Shown here: positions 1 to 8,840 of the stretch, one piece after another | Position numbering within the stretch: position 1 is the stretch's first letter | How the letters are laid out: every line of letters begins with the position of its first letter | NCBI GenBank assembly: GCA_900540255.1 | Contig: UQFE01000011.1 | Span: forward strand, 1 to 64,000 | Origin: an uncultured Clostridium sp. | GTDB lineage: Bacteria > Bacillota > Clostridia > Clostridiales > Clostridiaceae | Length of the DNA stretch: 64,000 nt | Direction: 5' to 3' | The notes under the pieces: model-generated | Databases searched by the model: none | What the model saw: the letters and a program-made list of their open reading frames with translations, nothing else | Told to the model about the DNA's origin: nothing | Made by a program: the position numbers and the translations under genes

Positions 1-35
1 GTATTTCAAACTTTATCCACAACTAGTAAACAAAA

Positions 36-64
36 ACCCTCTGCTTTTTTAACAGAGGGTTTTT
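36..64. terminator. Intergenic terminator hairpin
   Basis: An 8-bp stem (ACCCTCTG/CAGAGGGT) with a T-rich loop is followed by a T run on the plus strand and preceded by an A run, so it could stop transcription from either side. Its gene lies outside the window. Confidence 0.7.
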
Positions 65-74
65 CAACAAACTG

Positions 75-103
75 AAAAAACCTCTAAAATTTAGAGGTTT
101 TTT
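75..103 (-). terminator. Terminator of the decarboxylase gene
   Basis: A near-perfect palindrome around CCTCTAAA/TTTAGAGG is flanked by A and T runs. It sits 16 bases beyond the decarboxylase stop codon and would end that minus-strand transcript; the symmetry makes it bidirectional. Confidence 0.75.
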
Positions 104-118
104 ATATAATTTTAAATT

Positions 119-2269
119 TTATTTATCTAAAACATATCCATAAGCTCTTACTTTACCCTCTTCTTTTTCAAGATAAACCCCTTGAATTTCTGGTGCAAAT
201 CCTGGGAAATTATTAATTCCTTCTTCTAAAATTAAGAAATACCTTTGAGCTATATTATTCCATCTTTCACCTGGAACTACACAAAATACCCCTGGTGGAT
301 AAGGAAGTGCTCCTTCTAATGCAATTTCTCCAACTATATGAGTTAAAGGAACTAATTTAGCATTATTTCTTTTTAATTCAACATTTGCTTCATTAGGATT
401 CATAACATACTCTGGTAATGAATTTCTTCTAAATAATAATTTTTGATAAGTCTTTGCATCATTTTTCTTATAGAAATCATGCATTTCTTGACATAATCTT
501 CTTATTGTATACCCTTTATAACGTTCCTCATACTTAGCATATAACTTAGGTAATACTTCACTTAATGGTGCATCTTCCTTTATAAGATTTTCAAATCTAA
601 CAAGGTGGTCAACAAGCCCTTTCATTTTTGAAGTGCTTTCTGCTGGTGTTAATAAAAATAATATTGAGTTTAAATCATTCTTTTCTGGTACAACTCTATG
701 ATCTCTTAAATAATTTGCTAAAATAGTTGCTGGTATACCAAATTCTTCGTATTCACCAGTTTCTACATTTATACCTGGTGTTGTTAGCATAAATTTATTA
801 GGGTCTACAAAATATTGATTTTCTCCATATCCCTCAAATGAATGCCATTTTTCATCTGGATAAAATTTAAAAAATTCTATGTTGTTTGCTATTTCCTCAG
901 TAGGATAATCCTGCCATAGCTTACCATCAACTACTGGTGGTATAAAAGGTTTTAATAATTCACATCTTTCTAAAATATCTTTTCTTGCTTCAACACCAAC
1001 CTTTATGCAATCTGCCCAAAGCTTTCTTCCTGCTTCTCCATCTTGCATTCTTGCATTAACATCTAATGCTGCAAATAATGGATAAAATGGACTTGTTGAT
1101 GCATATAACATATAAGCATTATTAAATCTCTTATGATCTACATACCTTTTTTGCCCCTTTAAATGACTATCTTTTTTATGAATTTGAGATGTTTGTGAAA
1201 AACCAGCCTGTTGCTTATGTATAGATTGAGTAACTAATATTCCTGGGTCTTCTGGTTTTAAATCTAATAATAATGGAGAACACTCTCTCATCATTGGTAT
1301 AAATTGCTCATATCCAACCCAAGCTGAATCAAATAATATATAATCACAAAGATGACCTACCTTATTCACTACTTGTCTAGCATTATATATAGTTCCATCA
1401 TAAGTTCCAAGCTGAATAACAGCTAATCTAAATGGTCTTTTTTCTTTTGCCTTTTCACTATCAATCTTAGCTGCTTCACTTCTTAAATATTCTTCGTTAA
1501 AGCAATGAGCATCTATTCCCCCTATAAATCCAAATGGATTACGAGCTGTTTCTAAATATATAGGTTTTCCTGCACTTGAAACTAAAGCTGAATTATATAT
1601 AGACTTATGATTATTCCTATCAAATAAAACTAAATCACCAGGAGAAACTATTGCATTTATAACTACAGAATTTGAAGTACTTGTTCCATTCATAACAAAA
1701 TATGTTTTATCTGCATTATACACTTTTGCTGCATATGTTTGAGCTGACATTGCTGGACCTTCATGTATTAATAAATCACCTAAATCAACATCTGCATTAC
1801 ATATGTCTGATTTAAATATATTTTCTCCAAAGTACTCATACATTGCTCTTCCTGCAGGATGTTTCATAAAATATTGACCACCTTGATGACCTGGACATGA
1901 AAATTGTAAATTTCCTCTTCTTGAATATTTGCTTAAAACATCAAAAAATGGAGGTAGCATTTCCTCTTCATATTTATCCGCTGCTTCATTTAATTCCTTA
2001 CTAAATTCTTCTTCATTTATTTCATTAATATTTATTATCTTATTTACCTTATCTTTAATTTCATCACTAATATTCTCAGTTTCTTTTAATACAAATATTG
2101 ATACTCCAAATTTAGTATTATATATGTCATTTATTCCTTCTATATCACTTTCATTAACTACAGCAACTGCTACATCAGTGTAATCCGTTGTACCAACTTC
2201 TATAGTTTCTCTATCTGTGAAAAAATAACTTCTAGTTCTTTCGGTACAAGCAATCTTTAATGATTTCAT
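119..2269 (-). CDS. Orn/Lys/Arg-family decarboxylase, probably ornithine decarboxylase
   Basis: PLP-dependent fold-type I amino acid decarboxylase of 716 aa, the length of biodegradative ornithine decarboxylases. An N-terminal wing domain (about residues 1-105) precedes the PLP domain. The Schiff-base lysine is K352 in the motif QSIHKQQAG, followed by SQTSQIHKKDSH as in enterobacterial SpeC/SpeF. The expected reaction is L-ornithine to putrescine plus CO2 in the cytosol. The substrate is inferred from overall resemblance; lysine or arginine cannot be excluded. GGAGG lies 7 bases before the ATG. The gene is monocistronic with its own terminator, and no antiporter gene is adjacent. Confidence 0.88.
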   Translation of the reverse strand: MKSLKIACTERTRSYFFTDRETIEVGTTDYTDVAVAVVNESDIEGINDIYNTKFGVSIFVLKETENISDEIKDKVNKIININEINEEEFSKELNEAADKYEEEMLPPFFDVLSKYSRRGNLQFSCPGHQGGQYFMKHPAGRAMYEYFGENIFKSDICNADVDLGDLLIHEGPAMSAQTYAAKVYNADKTYFVMNGTSTSNSVVINAIVSPGDLVLFDRNNHKSIYNSALVSSAGKPIYLETARNPFGFIGGIDAHCFNEEYLRSEAAKIDSEKAKEKRPFRLAVIQLGTYDGTIYNARQVVNKVGHLCDYILFDSAWVGYEQFIPMMRECSPLLLDLKPEDPGILVTQSIHKQQAGFSQTSQIHKKDSHLKGQKRYVDHKRFNNAYMLYASTSPFYPLFAALDVNARMQDGEAGRKLWADCIKVGVEARKDILERCELLKPFIPPVVDGKLWQDYPTEEIANNIEFFKFYPDEKWHSFEGYGENQYFVDPNKFMLTTPGINVETGEYEEFGIPATILANYLRDHRVVPEKNDLNSILFLLTPAESTSKMKGLVDHLVRFENLIKEDAPLSEVLPKLYAKYEERYKGYTIRRLCQEMHDFYKKNDAKTYQKLLFRRNSLPEYVMNPNEANVELKRNNAKLVPLTHIVGEIALEGALPYPPGVFCVVPGERWNNIAQRYFLILEEGINNFPGFAPEIQGVYLEKEEGKVRAYGYVLDK

Positions 2270-2490
2270 GCCTATTCCTCCTTATGTCTTTTTAGTTTAT
2301 CTATTTATAATTTACTTAATATAAAAATTATATTATATGTATATTTTATTAATTAACATCATAATTATATATTTAGCAAATTTTAATGTAAATGCTATAC
2401 TGAAAAACTATAATAAATAATTATAGCTAGCTTAAACCATTTCCTTAATTATAAAATAAATTTAATCAATTAAAACTAATACTAAAATTA

Positions 2491-2537
2491 AAGACTGCAT
2501 AAAATACATATTTCTTAAATTCATTTTATGCAATCTT
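2491..2537 (-). terminator. Hairpin after the histidine kinase gene
   Basis: A 15-base inverted repeat with one mismatch (AAGAnTGCATAAAAT and its complement) lies 20 bases beyond the kinase stop. The T tract after it on the minus strand is weak (TTTAATTTT). The remaining intergenic stretch up to 2269 is AT-rich with nothing else recognisable. Confidence 0.5.
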
Positions 2538-2557
2538 AATTATTTATATTATTTATT

Positions 2558-3703
2558 TTAAACTATATATGGTAAAATAAAAGTAAATTCTGTTCCTTCA
2601 TTTAATTTACTTTTTACCTTAATTTCTCCACCATGAAGTTTTATTACCGATTGAGTTAATGATAATCCTAATCCAACTCCATTTTTTGAATAACTATCAA
2701 TTCCTTCACATCTATAAAATGGTTTAAAAATTTCATCATAATCCTCTTCCTTTATACCACTTCCAGTATCTATTACTTTTACTTCAATAGTATTTAGATC
2801 TTGATAACATAATATATCTATACTTCCATTAATTTTATTATATTTAATAGAATTTTCAATTACATTATAAAATGCCCTATATAACATAATTTCATTTCCC
2901 TTTATTTTATTTTTTATATTATATGAATTTAATTTTAATTTTATATTTTTTTTATTGGCAATAATAGATAAATCATCAACTATATCTTCTAATATCTCAT
3001 CTATGCTAACAATTTCATTTAAAGGTGCATTTTCCTGTCTTATTATATCTAATAATGTTTCTATTATTAAATTCATCTTTAATATAGACTTTTCTACAAC
3101 CGCCAAAGTTTTATCATATTCCTCTAAACTTTTGCAATTACTGCTTTTTAAAACATCTATATTTGTTTTAATTACTGCTAATGGAGTTTTTAACTCATGT
3201 GCCACACTAGAATTAAACCTTTTTTGTGATGCAAATGCATTTTCTAATTTTGCTATCATTTTATTAAAAGAAATTGTAAGTTCTTTAATTTCATCATTTG
3301 CTCCCTTAATACTTAAATTGGAATTTAAATTATCCTCATTTATTTTTTTTATATTTTTATTTAATTCTACAATTGGAATTAAAGCATTATTTACTACAAA
3401 ATAAGTGCACATTCCACCAATAGTTACTACTAAAATAAATGCAATTATTGAAAGCCAATAAATTCTTGATGTTGTCTCTTCTATAGCTGATTCTATTGAT
3501 ATCTTATCAATTTCATCTTTAAAATCACCATTTAAATCTATTTTAATATCTTCTGTATTTGAATTAATTATTCCTTTTAGCTGTGGAACTGTATGCCTTA
3601 CATCATAATTAATACTAAAAACAAGAATTCCACTAGTTATTGTCATTATTAATACAGTAAATAATGTAAGTTTCCATTTTAACTTTATTTTTATATTATT
3701 CAC
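2558..3703 (-). CDS. Sensor histidine kinase of a two-component system
   Basis: Membrane-bound class I histidine kinase (381 aa). TM1 (residues about 11-31) and TM2 (about 82-104) bracket a short extracytoplasmic loop of some 50 residues. A HAMP linker (about 105-157) follows, then HisKA with the phospho-accepting H169 in VAHELKTPLA, and HATPase_c with N-box NVIENSIKYN, G1 DTGSGI and G2 GVGLGLSL. The start overlaps the stop of the response-regulator gene by 8 bases, so the two are translationally coupled. The small sensor loop leaves the signal unknown. The neighbouring small exported protein gene is a possible target or input, by position only. Confidence 0.93.
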   Translation of the reverse strand: MNNIKIKLKWKLTLFTVLIMTITSGILVFSINYDVRHTVPQLKGIINSNTEDIKIDLNGDFKDEIDKISIESAIEETTSRIYWLSIIAFILVVTIGGMCTYFVVNNALIPIVELNKNIKKINEDNLNSNLSIKGANDEIKELTISFNKMIAKLENAFASQKRFNSSVAHELKTPLAVIKTNIDVLKSSNCKSLEEYDKTLAVVEKSILKMNLIIETLLDIIRQENAPLNEIVSIDEILEDIVDDLSIIANKKNIKLKLNSYNIKNKIKGNEIMLYRAFYNVIENSIKYNKINGSIDILCYQDLNTIEVKVIDTGSGIKEEDYDEIFKPFYRCEGIDSYSKNGVGLGLSLTQSVIKLHGGEIKVKSKLNEGTEFTFILPYIV

Positions 3704-4379
3704 TAGTTATACCTCCAAATAAATATCCAACTCCTTTAATTGTTTTAATCATATTTTCATTACCACTAACAGCTGTTAATTTTTTTCTAAGAGAATATAC
3801 ATGAACTCTTATTACTGTTGTAAATGGGTCTGTATTTTCATCCCAAACATGATTTATCAATTCTTCGGAACTTATAACTTTATCTTTATTTTGAACTAGA
3901 TATTTTAAAAGTGAATATTCTTTCAATGTTAAATTAAGAACTATATCATCATATGTAACTTTGTGTTTAGATACGTCTATAGATAATTTTCCCTCTTTTA
4001 AAATTGAAGGTTTACTTGCAAACTCTCTTCTCAAAAGAGCTCTTATCCTTGCCGTTAACTCTAAAAAATCAAATGGTTTTACTAAATAATCATTAGCTCC
4101 TAAGTCTAATCCTTTTATTCTATCCTCAATTTCTCTATTTGCAGATACAATTATTACTCTTGTGTTTATATCTTTTTCTCTAAGCTTTTTTAATATATAA
4201 AATCCATCTACCTTTGGCAAATTTATATCTAAAACCAATAAATCATATGTATTTAAACTTAAAAAATCTAAAGCATCTTCTCCATCCATTGCTACATCAA
4301 CGGCATAACCTTCATTTTTTAATCCTCTTTGTAGAGCATGTACTATATCAGCTTCATCTTCTACAATTAATAATCTCAT
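3696..4379 (-). CDS. OmpR-family response regulator
   Basis: Receiver domain (about residues 1-115) with acidic pocket EDE, phospho-acceptor aspartate in LVLDINLP (about residue 51), conserved lysine in LVKPF, and a C-terminal winged-helix DNA-binding domain (about 130-225) ending in the typical TIKGVGYLF. It should be phosphorylated by the overlapping kinase and bind DNA. I chose the ATG at 4379, 8 bases after GGAGG; the GTG one codon upstream is also usable. A widely spaced dyad surrounds its putative -10 element and may be an operator. Confidence 0.94.
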   Translation of the reverse strand: MRLLIVEDEADIVHALQRGLKNEGYAVDVAMDGEDALDFLSLNTYDLLVLDINLPKVDGFYILKKLREKDINTRVIIVSANREIEDRIKGLDLGANDYLVKPFDFLELTARIRALLRREFASKPSILKEGKLSIDVSKHKVTYDDIVLNLTLKEYSLLKYLVQNKDKVISSEELINHVWDENTDPFTTVIRVHVYSLRKKLTAVSGNENMIKTIKGVGYLFGGITSE

Positions 4380-4409
4380 CACATATTCCTCCTATTTTAT
4401 AAATAAAAT

Positions 4410-4476
4410 GGAGCTATCGCACCCTGAAAAATTATACACCATATATTGTACTATTTATTCTTAATGCGATAGCCCT
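4410..4476 (-). promoter_or_regulatory. Dyad flanking the putative promoter of the two-component operon
   Basis: GCTATCGCA at 4412-4420 and TGCGATAGC at 4465-4473 are exact reverse complements about 53 bp apart centre to centre. Between them, on the minus strand, is TATAAT at 4431-4436 with no good -35 at 17 bp. One half lies just after the expected start site and the other near -40. This suits paired operator sites or a long RNA stem. Function is inferred. Confidence 0.45.
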
Positions 4477-4564
4477 ATTTGTTAATAATTATAATATACA
4501 AATTTTAATTATACTACAAGGAGTTTTTTATTATTATTAATAATTTTATTATTTTTTATTTTAT

Positions 4565-4945
4565 TTATTCAAAACCTGCTGCCTTTACTTCTTCTCTGAA
4601 TTTTTCATCAAAACCAGTTACTTCTACATTTTTTCCATCAACTGTTAAGCTTACCCCATTTTTAAGGTTTGCTAAATCCTCTTCACTTAATTCAAAAGAA
4701 ATATCATCATTACTTCCTTGATAATTATTTGAATTACTAGTTGAATTATTATAAGAATTATTATATTTATTACTATTTACTACTTTATCAACACCATTAT
4801 TGGTATTTTTGTTACTATTATATGAACTTTCAGTTTTATTATTGCTTGATTTGCTTGCTACACTATTACTTGCTCTTCCTCCAGCAAAACTTAATAAACC
4901 TACTATTGTTAGCGCTAATACTCCAAATATTAATGATTTTTTCAT
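4565..4945 (-). CDS. Small exported Asn/Ser-rich protein, function unknown
   Basis: Not recognised. The 126-aa product has an N-terminal signal or anchor (KK then a hydrophobic core to about residue 23), followed by a low-complexity Asn/Ser-rich linker (about 30-80) and a compact acidic C-terminal module (about 82-126) containing ELSEEDLANLKNG and VDGKNVEVTGF. No lipobox cysteine is present. The linker suggests a domain tethered outside the membrane. The gene lies directly upstream of the two-component genes on the same strand, but the 180-bp gap with a dyad argues for separate control. Confidence 0.6.
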   Translation of the reverse strand: MKKSLIFGVLALTIVGLLSFAGGRASNSVASKSSNNKTESSYNSNKNTNNGVDKVVNSNKYNNSYNNSTSNSNNYQGSNDDISFELSEEDLANLKNGVSLTVDGKNVEVTGFDEKFREEVKAAGFE

Positions 4946-5091
4946 ATCTTATCATCCTTCCTTACATAAAACTTTTCTGATAACTTAATTTATTAATTAT
5001 TTTATTTCTTAGGTTATCTCTTCTATGTTTTTATGATAACAAATCAAATGTAAAATCATCGTTAATTTTTAAAAATATTTATATATTATTT

Positions 5092-5150
5092 GTGAACTAC
5101 TCTCCAATTATAGAAGTGGGGGCTTCTTGGTGAATATACCTAGCGGTAAT
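5092..5150 (-). mobile_element. Relic of an IS200/IS605-family right end (omega-RNA-like scaffold)
   Basis: Read on the minus strand the segment contains AAGAAGCCCCCACTTCT (a GAAG/CTTC hairpin with a C-rich loop) and ends GGAGAGTAGTTCAC. This matches the pattern I know from right ends of clostridial IS605/TnpB elements, where a GAAGCCCCCACTTC hairpin is followed by GGTGGGTAGTTCAC. No tnpA or tnpB coding sequence remains. The assignment rests on remembered family pattern and needs a search. Confidence 0.5.
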
Positions 5151-5156
5151 AAATAA

Positions 5157-5214
5157 ATATCTTTCCATCCAACTCACATTTACGGTGGAAAATGGGTGGA
5201 AAGATATATTTTTT
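5157..5214 (+). terminator. Strong hairpin with plus-strand T run
   Basis: A 13-14 bp stem (ATATCTTTCCA/TGGAAAGATAT plus GG/CC pairs) is followed on the plus strand by ATTTTTT. No plus-strand gene precedes it. It may belong to the adjacent IS relic or serve as a poor minus-strand terminator for rlmD. Confidence 0.5.
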
Positions 5215-5244
5215 AATACATATAAACCTTTATAAATGTCTATA

Positions 5245-6597
5245 TTACTTAACTAACCTTACTACCGTCTCCGCATGAGGAGTATTTGGGAACATGTCCT
5301 TAACTGTACTCCTATCCACCTTATAACCATTAGCTAATAATACATCTAAATTTTCAACCATTGTTTTTGGATTACAAGAAACATAAATTATTTCAGGTGC
5401 ATTAAATCTAATTACATAATCTAAAGCCTTTGGAGAAACACCACTTCTTGGTGGATCTAAGATGATTATATCTGGTTTATCCTTAACTTTTTTAATAGTT
5501 TCAGCAACATCACCAGCTATAAACTCACAGTTATTTAATCCATTAAGCTTAGCATTTTCTTTTGCAGCTTCAACAGCTTCTTCAATAAGTTCAAGTCCAA
5601 CAACCTTCTTTGCATTAGGTGCTGCTATTTGACCAATTGTACCTGTTCCACAATAAAGGTCAAATACAACCTTATTTTCAGCATCCCCCATAAAATCTCT
5701 AACTACACTATAAAGAGATTCTGCTCCCTTAGAGTTAGTTTGGAAGAATGAAAATGGAGATATTTTAAATTTAAGTCCTAATAAATTTTCAACTATGTAA
5801 TCTCTACCCAATAATACATTTACCTTTTCTGGTATAACAGCATCAGATAAAGAATTATTTTCAGTATGTAATACAGATACTAATTGACCCTTATAGTTTT
5901 GAGATTTAATTAATTCAGTATATTCAGTTAAGTCAAAATCAACTTGAGTTGTAGTTACTAAGTTAACCATAAGTTCACCAGTATTAGTAGCTTTTCTAAT
6001 AACTAAGTGTCTTAAATAACCTTCTCTTTTCATTACTCTATAATAAGGTAATCCAGTTTTTCTAAAATACTCTACAGTTGTTTTAAGAACAGTTCTAAAA
6101 TCTTCATCAACTATCATACAATTATTAACTGTTAATACACCAAATGACTTACCTTTCATATGCATTCCTAAAGTAAGCTCTCCACCTTTTTCTAAGTCAC
6201 CAAATGTAAATTCCATCTTATTTCTATATTCCCAACAATTCTCACTTTCCTTAACTCCAAGATACATTCCCATAGGTAAATCTTTAGAATCAAAAAGCTC
6301 ACATATTTCATCACTTAAAAATTCTAATTGTTTTTCATATGTTAAGTTTTGAGAACTACATCCTCCACATAATCCAAAGTGAGGACATGGTGCTGGTATT
6401 TCATATTCAGCTCTTTCAAGAACTTCTACAAGCTTTGCTTCTGCATATGTATCTCTTTTTTTCTTAACAGTTGCCTTTACCCTTTGTCCTGGGAAAGCTC
6501 CTTTTACATAAATCTTCTTTCCTTCACATTCTGATATTCCTGTTGATGGGAATTCTAAACTATTTATCTTTAATGTTAACTGACTTCCTCTTTTCAT
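5245..6597 (-). CDS. rlmD: 23S rRNA (uracil-5-)-methyltransferase, RlmD/RumA family
   Basis: SAM-dependent enzyme making 5-methyluridine in 23S rRNA (RlmD or RlmCD-type; the exact uridine cannot be told from sequence). An N-terminal TRAM domain (about residues 1-60) is followed by the Fe-S cysteine set [10 protein letters not shown], a central domain, and a Rossmann methyltransferase domain with [13 protein letters not shown] and ILDPPRSG. The catalytic cysteine is in YVSCNPKT. I start at the ATG at 6597, which follows GGAG by 6 bases, rather than the in-frame TTG 12 bases upstream. The product is 450 aa, normal for the family. Confidence 0.93.
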   Translation of the reverse strand: MKRGSQLTLKINSLEFPSTGISECEGKKIYVKGAFPGQRVKATVKKKRDTYAEAKLVEVLERAEYEIPAPCPHFGLCGGCSSQNLTYEKQLEFLSDEICELFDSKDLPMGMYLGVKESENCWEYRNKMEFTFGDLEKGGELTLGMHMKGKSFGVLTVNNCMIVDEDFRTVLKTTVEYFRKTGLPYYRVMKREGYLRHLVIRKATNTGELMVNLVTTTQVDFDLTEYTELIKSQNYKGQLVSVLHTENNSLSDAVIPEKVNVLLGRDYIVENLLGLKFKISPFSFFQTNSKGAESLYSVVRDFMGDAENKVVFDLYCGTGTIGQIAAPNAKKVVGLELIEEAVEAAKENAKLNGLNNCEFIAGDVAETIKKVKDKPDIIILDPPRSGVSPKALDYVIRFNAPEIIYVSCNPKTMVENLDVLLANGYKVDRSTVKDMFPNTPHAETVVRLVK

Positions 6598-6726
6598 CTT
6601 GTACTCCAATCCTTATATTTAATTTATATACTTAGTTTTAATTAATAATTTTATAATAAAATTTTCAAGCATATAATTGTTTTAACTTCTAACTTTTAAT
6701 ATTATACATTAAAACAAAAAGAAAAA

Positions 6727-6751
6727 CACCTCTATAATTTTTATAGAGGTG
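6727..6751 (-). terminator. Terminator after the RDD-like gene
   Basis: CACCTCTATAA/TTATAGAGGTG stem with a short T-rich loop, followed on the minus strand by TTTTTC. It lies just beyond the stop of the membrane-protein gene at 6759. Confidence 0.8.
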
Positions 6752-6758
6752 AACCCTT

Positions 6759-7139
6759 TTATCTAAAGATGAATTTTTTAGCTAAAGTTTTTCCATGTAA
6801 TACTTCTTGCATTATTGGATAGTAAAGTACATTACTTATTATATACATAATTAAAAATAATTCTTCTCTTCCATCATTAGCAATTTGATATCCAAATACT
6901 CTTATTACTAATCCAAATACTCCAAATACAAGCATTGCTAATAATATTACAAATATTTGATCTAAAACTCCACTTAATATAACCTTAGTATAATATACTA
7001 GCTTTCCATCAGTTTTAATTTCTTCATCTCTTATAAATTCCTTTGCTTCTGCAACTTCTGCTTCTGCTAAATAAACTTCTGCTTCTTCTAATGATACTTC
7101 ATTATTTTTATTTAACTTTTCTTCATTATTATTCACCAT
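6759..7139 (-). CDS. RDD-like small membrane protein
   Basis: About 126 aa. An acidic, Glu-rich N-terminus (about residues 1-45, low complexity) precedes two hydrophobic segments (about 55-80 and 90-110) and a basic tail GKTLAKKFIF. The aspartate in the first helix (GVLDQIF) and the Gly-Lys-Thr-Leu-x-Lys-Lys tail resemble RDD-family proteins, but only half of an RDD domain is present. The likely start is the ATG at 7139, preceded by GGAGG that lies inside a spurious upstream ATG. Function unknown. Confidence 0.6.
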   Translation of the reverse strand: MVNNNEEKLNKNNEVSLEEAEVYLAEAEVAEAKEFIRDEEIKTDGKLVYYTKVILSGVLDQIFVILLAMLVFGVFGLVIRVFGYQIANDGREELFLIMYIISNVLYYPIMQEVLHGKTLAKKFIFR

Positions 7140-7186
7140 TTCTACCTCCATAGAATTTATATATTTATATAATTAAATCTTATTAT

Positions 7187-7858
7187 TTACTTAAAGTTAT
7201 ATACTCTACTTTCTAACTTATATAACATAAAATTATCTGTTATTGTTATTGTTTCTTTTAAACCATCGATGTTATTTTCAATAGTTTTAATTTCATCACT
7301 TGTTCCATTTTTTATTATGTCATATATTTGTTTATTCAGCTCTGTATAATCTCTTTCATAATCTCCTGTAAAGGCTTGTGAGAATCCTGCTAACGATAAA
7401 TTTTCAAACTCAAATTTTTGACCTTCTAATATAGTCTTTTTATCTAAATTATATCCCATTTTCATTTCTAATTTTCCACTTGCTAAGTCAGAACCATATT
7501 GTTTAAATCCAAAATACATACTTTCTAACCTTTCTGCATCTGGAATATCTAAATAAATATATGTATCATTAACCGATTCTCCATTTTCTTCTTTTATTTC
7601 ATTTTCAGCTACTTCATATTCTAATGAATAGCCATTTGCTGTTGATTTTACACTTGCTAAAGCCTTATTATAAGCTTCTTTTACTTCATCCCTAGTATAA
7701 TCTTCTGACCACTTACCTGGTAATATTTCATTATCTTTAACTTCTATTTGTGAATTATTATTTGCTAGTTTTTTATTATTTTCATTATTGCTTGAGCAGC
7801 CTACAACACTAATAGCTAAAATTGCAGACAATGCTAAAGCTATTACATTTTTCCTCAT
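7187..7858 (-). CDS. Putative lipoprotein of unknown function
   Basis: The 223-aa product begins with a lipoprotein signal peptide (MRKN, hydrophobic core, lipobox VVGC with the lipidated Cys at about residue 21), then a Ser/Asn/Lys linker and a mixed globular domain. It should be anchored on the outer face of the membrane. The domain is not one I recognise. A GGGGGA ribosome binding site precedes the ATG. It lies upstream of and co-oriented with the RDD-like gene 47 bases away, so the pair may be co-transcribed. Confidence 0.75.
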   Translation of the reverse strand: MRKNVIALALSAILAISVVGCSSNNENNKKLANNNSQIEVKDNEILPGKWSEDYTRDEVKEAYNKALASVKSTANGYSLEYEVAENEIKEENGESVNDTYIYLDIPDAERLESMYFGFKQYGSDLASGKLEMKMGYNLDKKTILEGQKFEFENLSLAGFSQAFTGDYERDYTELNKQIYDIIKNGTSDEIKTIENNIDGLKETITITDNFMLYKLESRVYNFK

Positions 7859-7985
7859 GTTGTTTCCCCCTATATATTTATTAGCATATGATATTATGCT
7901 TTCATAAATCTTATTAATTATAACATTAATAGCCTGTTATTTAAATGTATTTGCTAGCATATTTATTTAAAATTCACATTAACAT

Positions 7986-8696
7986 CTATATTTTTATGTT
8001 ATTTTTTATTTTTTCAAATGTTTTTTCACCTATTCCATCAACATTTTTTAAATCTTCAATTGATTTAAAATTACCATTACTTTCTCTATATATAATTATA
8101 GAATTTGCTTTTACATCACCTATACCTGGTATTTCTTTAAGCTTATTTATATCAGCTGTATTAATATTTATTTTGCCATCATCAGCTTCTATGCTTTGAA
8201 TTTCATTTTCAACTTCTTCTTGTGAAACTTCATCATTTATATTTTTAATTATTATAAGCTCATGATTGCTTAATTCTTTTGCTCTATTAATATTAGAAAT
8301 ATCTGCTTCCGGTGTTAATCCTCCAGCAGCTTCAATTAAATCCCTTATAATACTACCTTCATTTAATGTATAAACATCAGGTTTTACAACCTCACCCTTA
8401 ATTTCTGCTACTATTTTATTTTTATTTAAATTTATAGTATTACTTTTGACACCTTCTACAGATTCTAATACTTCTTCTTGTTCCTCATCTTTACTTTTAC
8501 TTTCATCATTTGTATCAATTTCAGATACATTTTCCTCAATAAATATATTATTCATATATTTATCCTTAAAAACATTATTTTTATTTTTTCCATATGTAAA
8601 TAGTGAAATTATTAAAATTAAACTTAATATTATTGTTAATCCAACTACTTTATTTTCCTTAAATATAATTAATAATTTTTGTTTAAATTTATACAT
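7986..8696 (-). CDS. comEA: ComEA-like DNA-binding protein (competence)
   Basis: Membrane-anchored DNA receptor family (236 aa). One TM segment (about residues 15-34) is followed by an acidic Ser/Glu linker, an SLBB domain (about 88-150, AEIKGEVVKPDVYTLNEG) and two helix-hairpin-helix motifs at the C-terminus (ININTADINKLKEIPGIGDVKA and the IEDLKNVDGIGEKTFEKI repeat, about 170-236). In transformable Firmicutes ComEA binds incoming double-stranded DNA. comEB and comEC are not adjacent, so a role in uptake here is inferred. GAGGT precedes the ATG. Confidence 0.92.
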   Translation of the reverse strand: MYKFKQKLLIIFKENKVVGLTIILSLILIISLFTYGKNKNNVFKDKYMNNIFIEENVSEIDTNDESKSKDEEQEEVLESVEGVKSNTINLNKNKIVAEIKGEVVKPDVYTLNEGSIIRDLIEAAGGLTPEADISNINRAKELSNHELIIIKNINDEVSQEEVENEIQSIEADDGKININTADINKLKEIPGIGDVKANSIIIYRESNGNFKSIEDLKNVDGIGEKTFEKIKNNIKI

Positions 8697-8840
8697 TTAT
8701 TTACCTCTTTATTTTACTTTATTATAAATTATTAACATTTTTATCATATATAAACTAAATTAATCTATTTATCTATAGTTTTTTAAAACTTTTTTTGGTA
8801 AACTAAATAAGTAAAATTATAAAATAATATGGAGAAAAAA

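Noticed and set aside
1929..2183. Plus-strand open frame opposite the decarboxylase
   Set aside because: Ser/Leu/Ile-rich antisense shadow of a well-supported gene, no ribosome binding site. Similar antisense frames at 2955-3404, 15252-15473, 59394-59906 and 63032-63376 were rejected for the same reason.
5092..5214. Intact insertion sequence
   Set aside because: No transposase or tnpB frame of any length in the interval; only end-like sequence remains.
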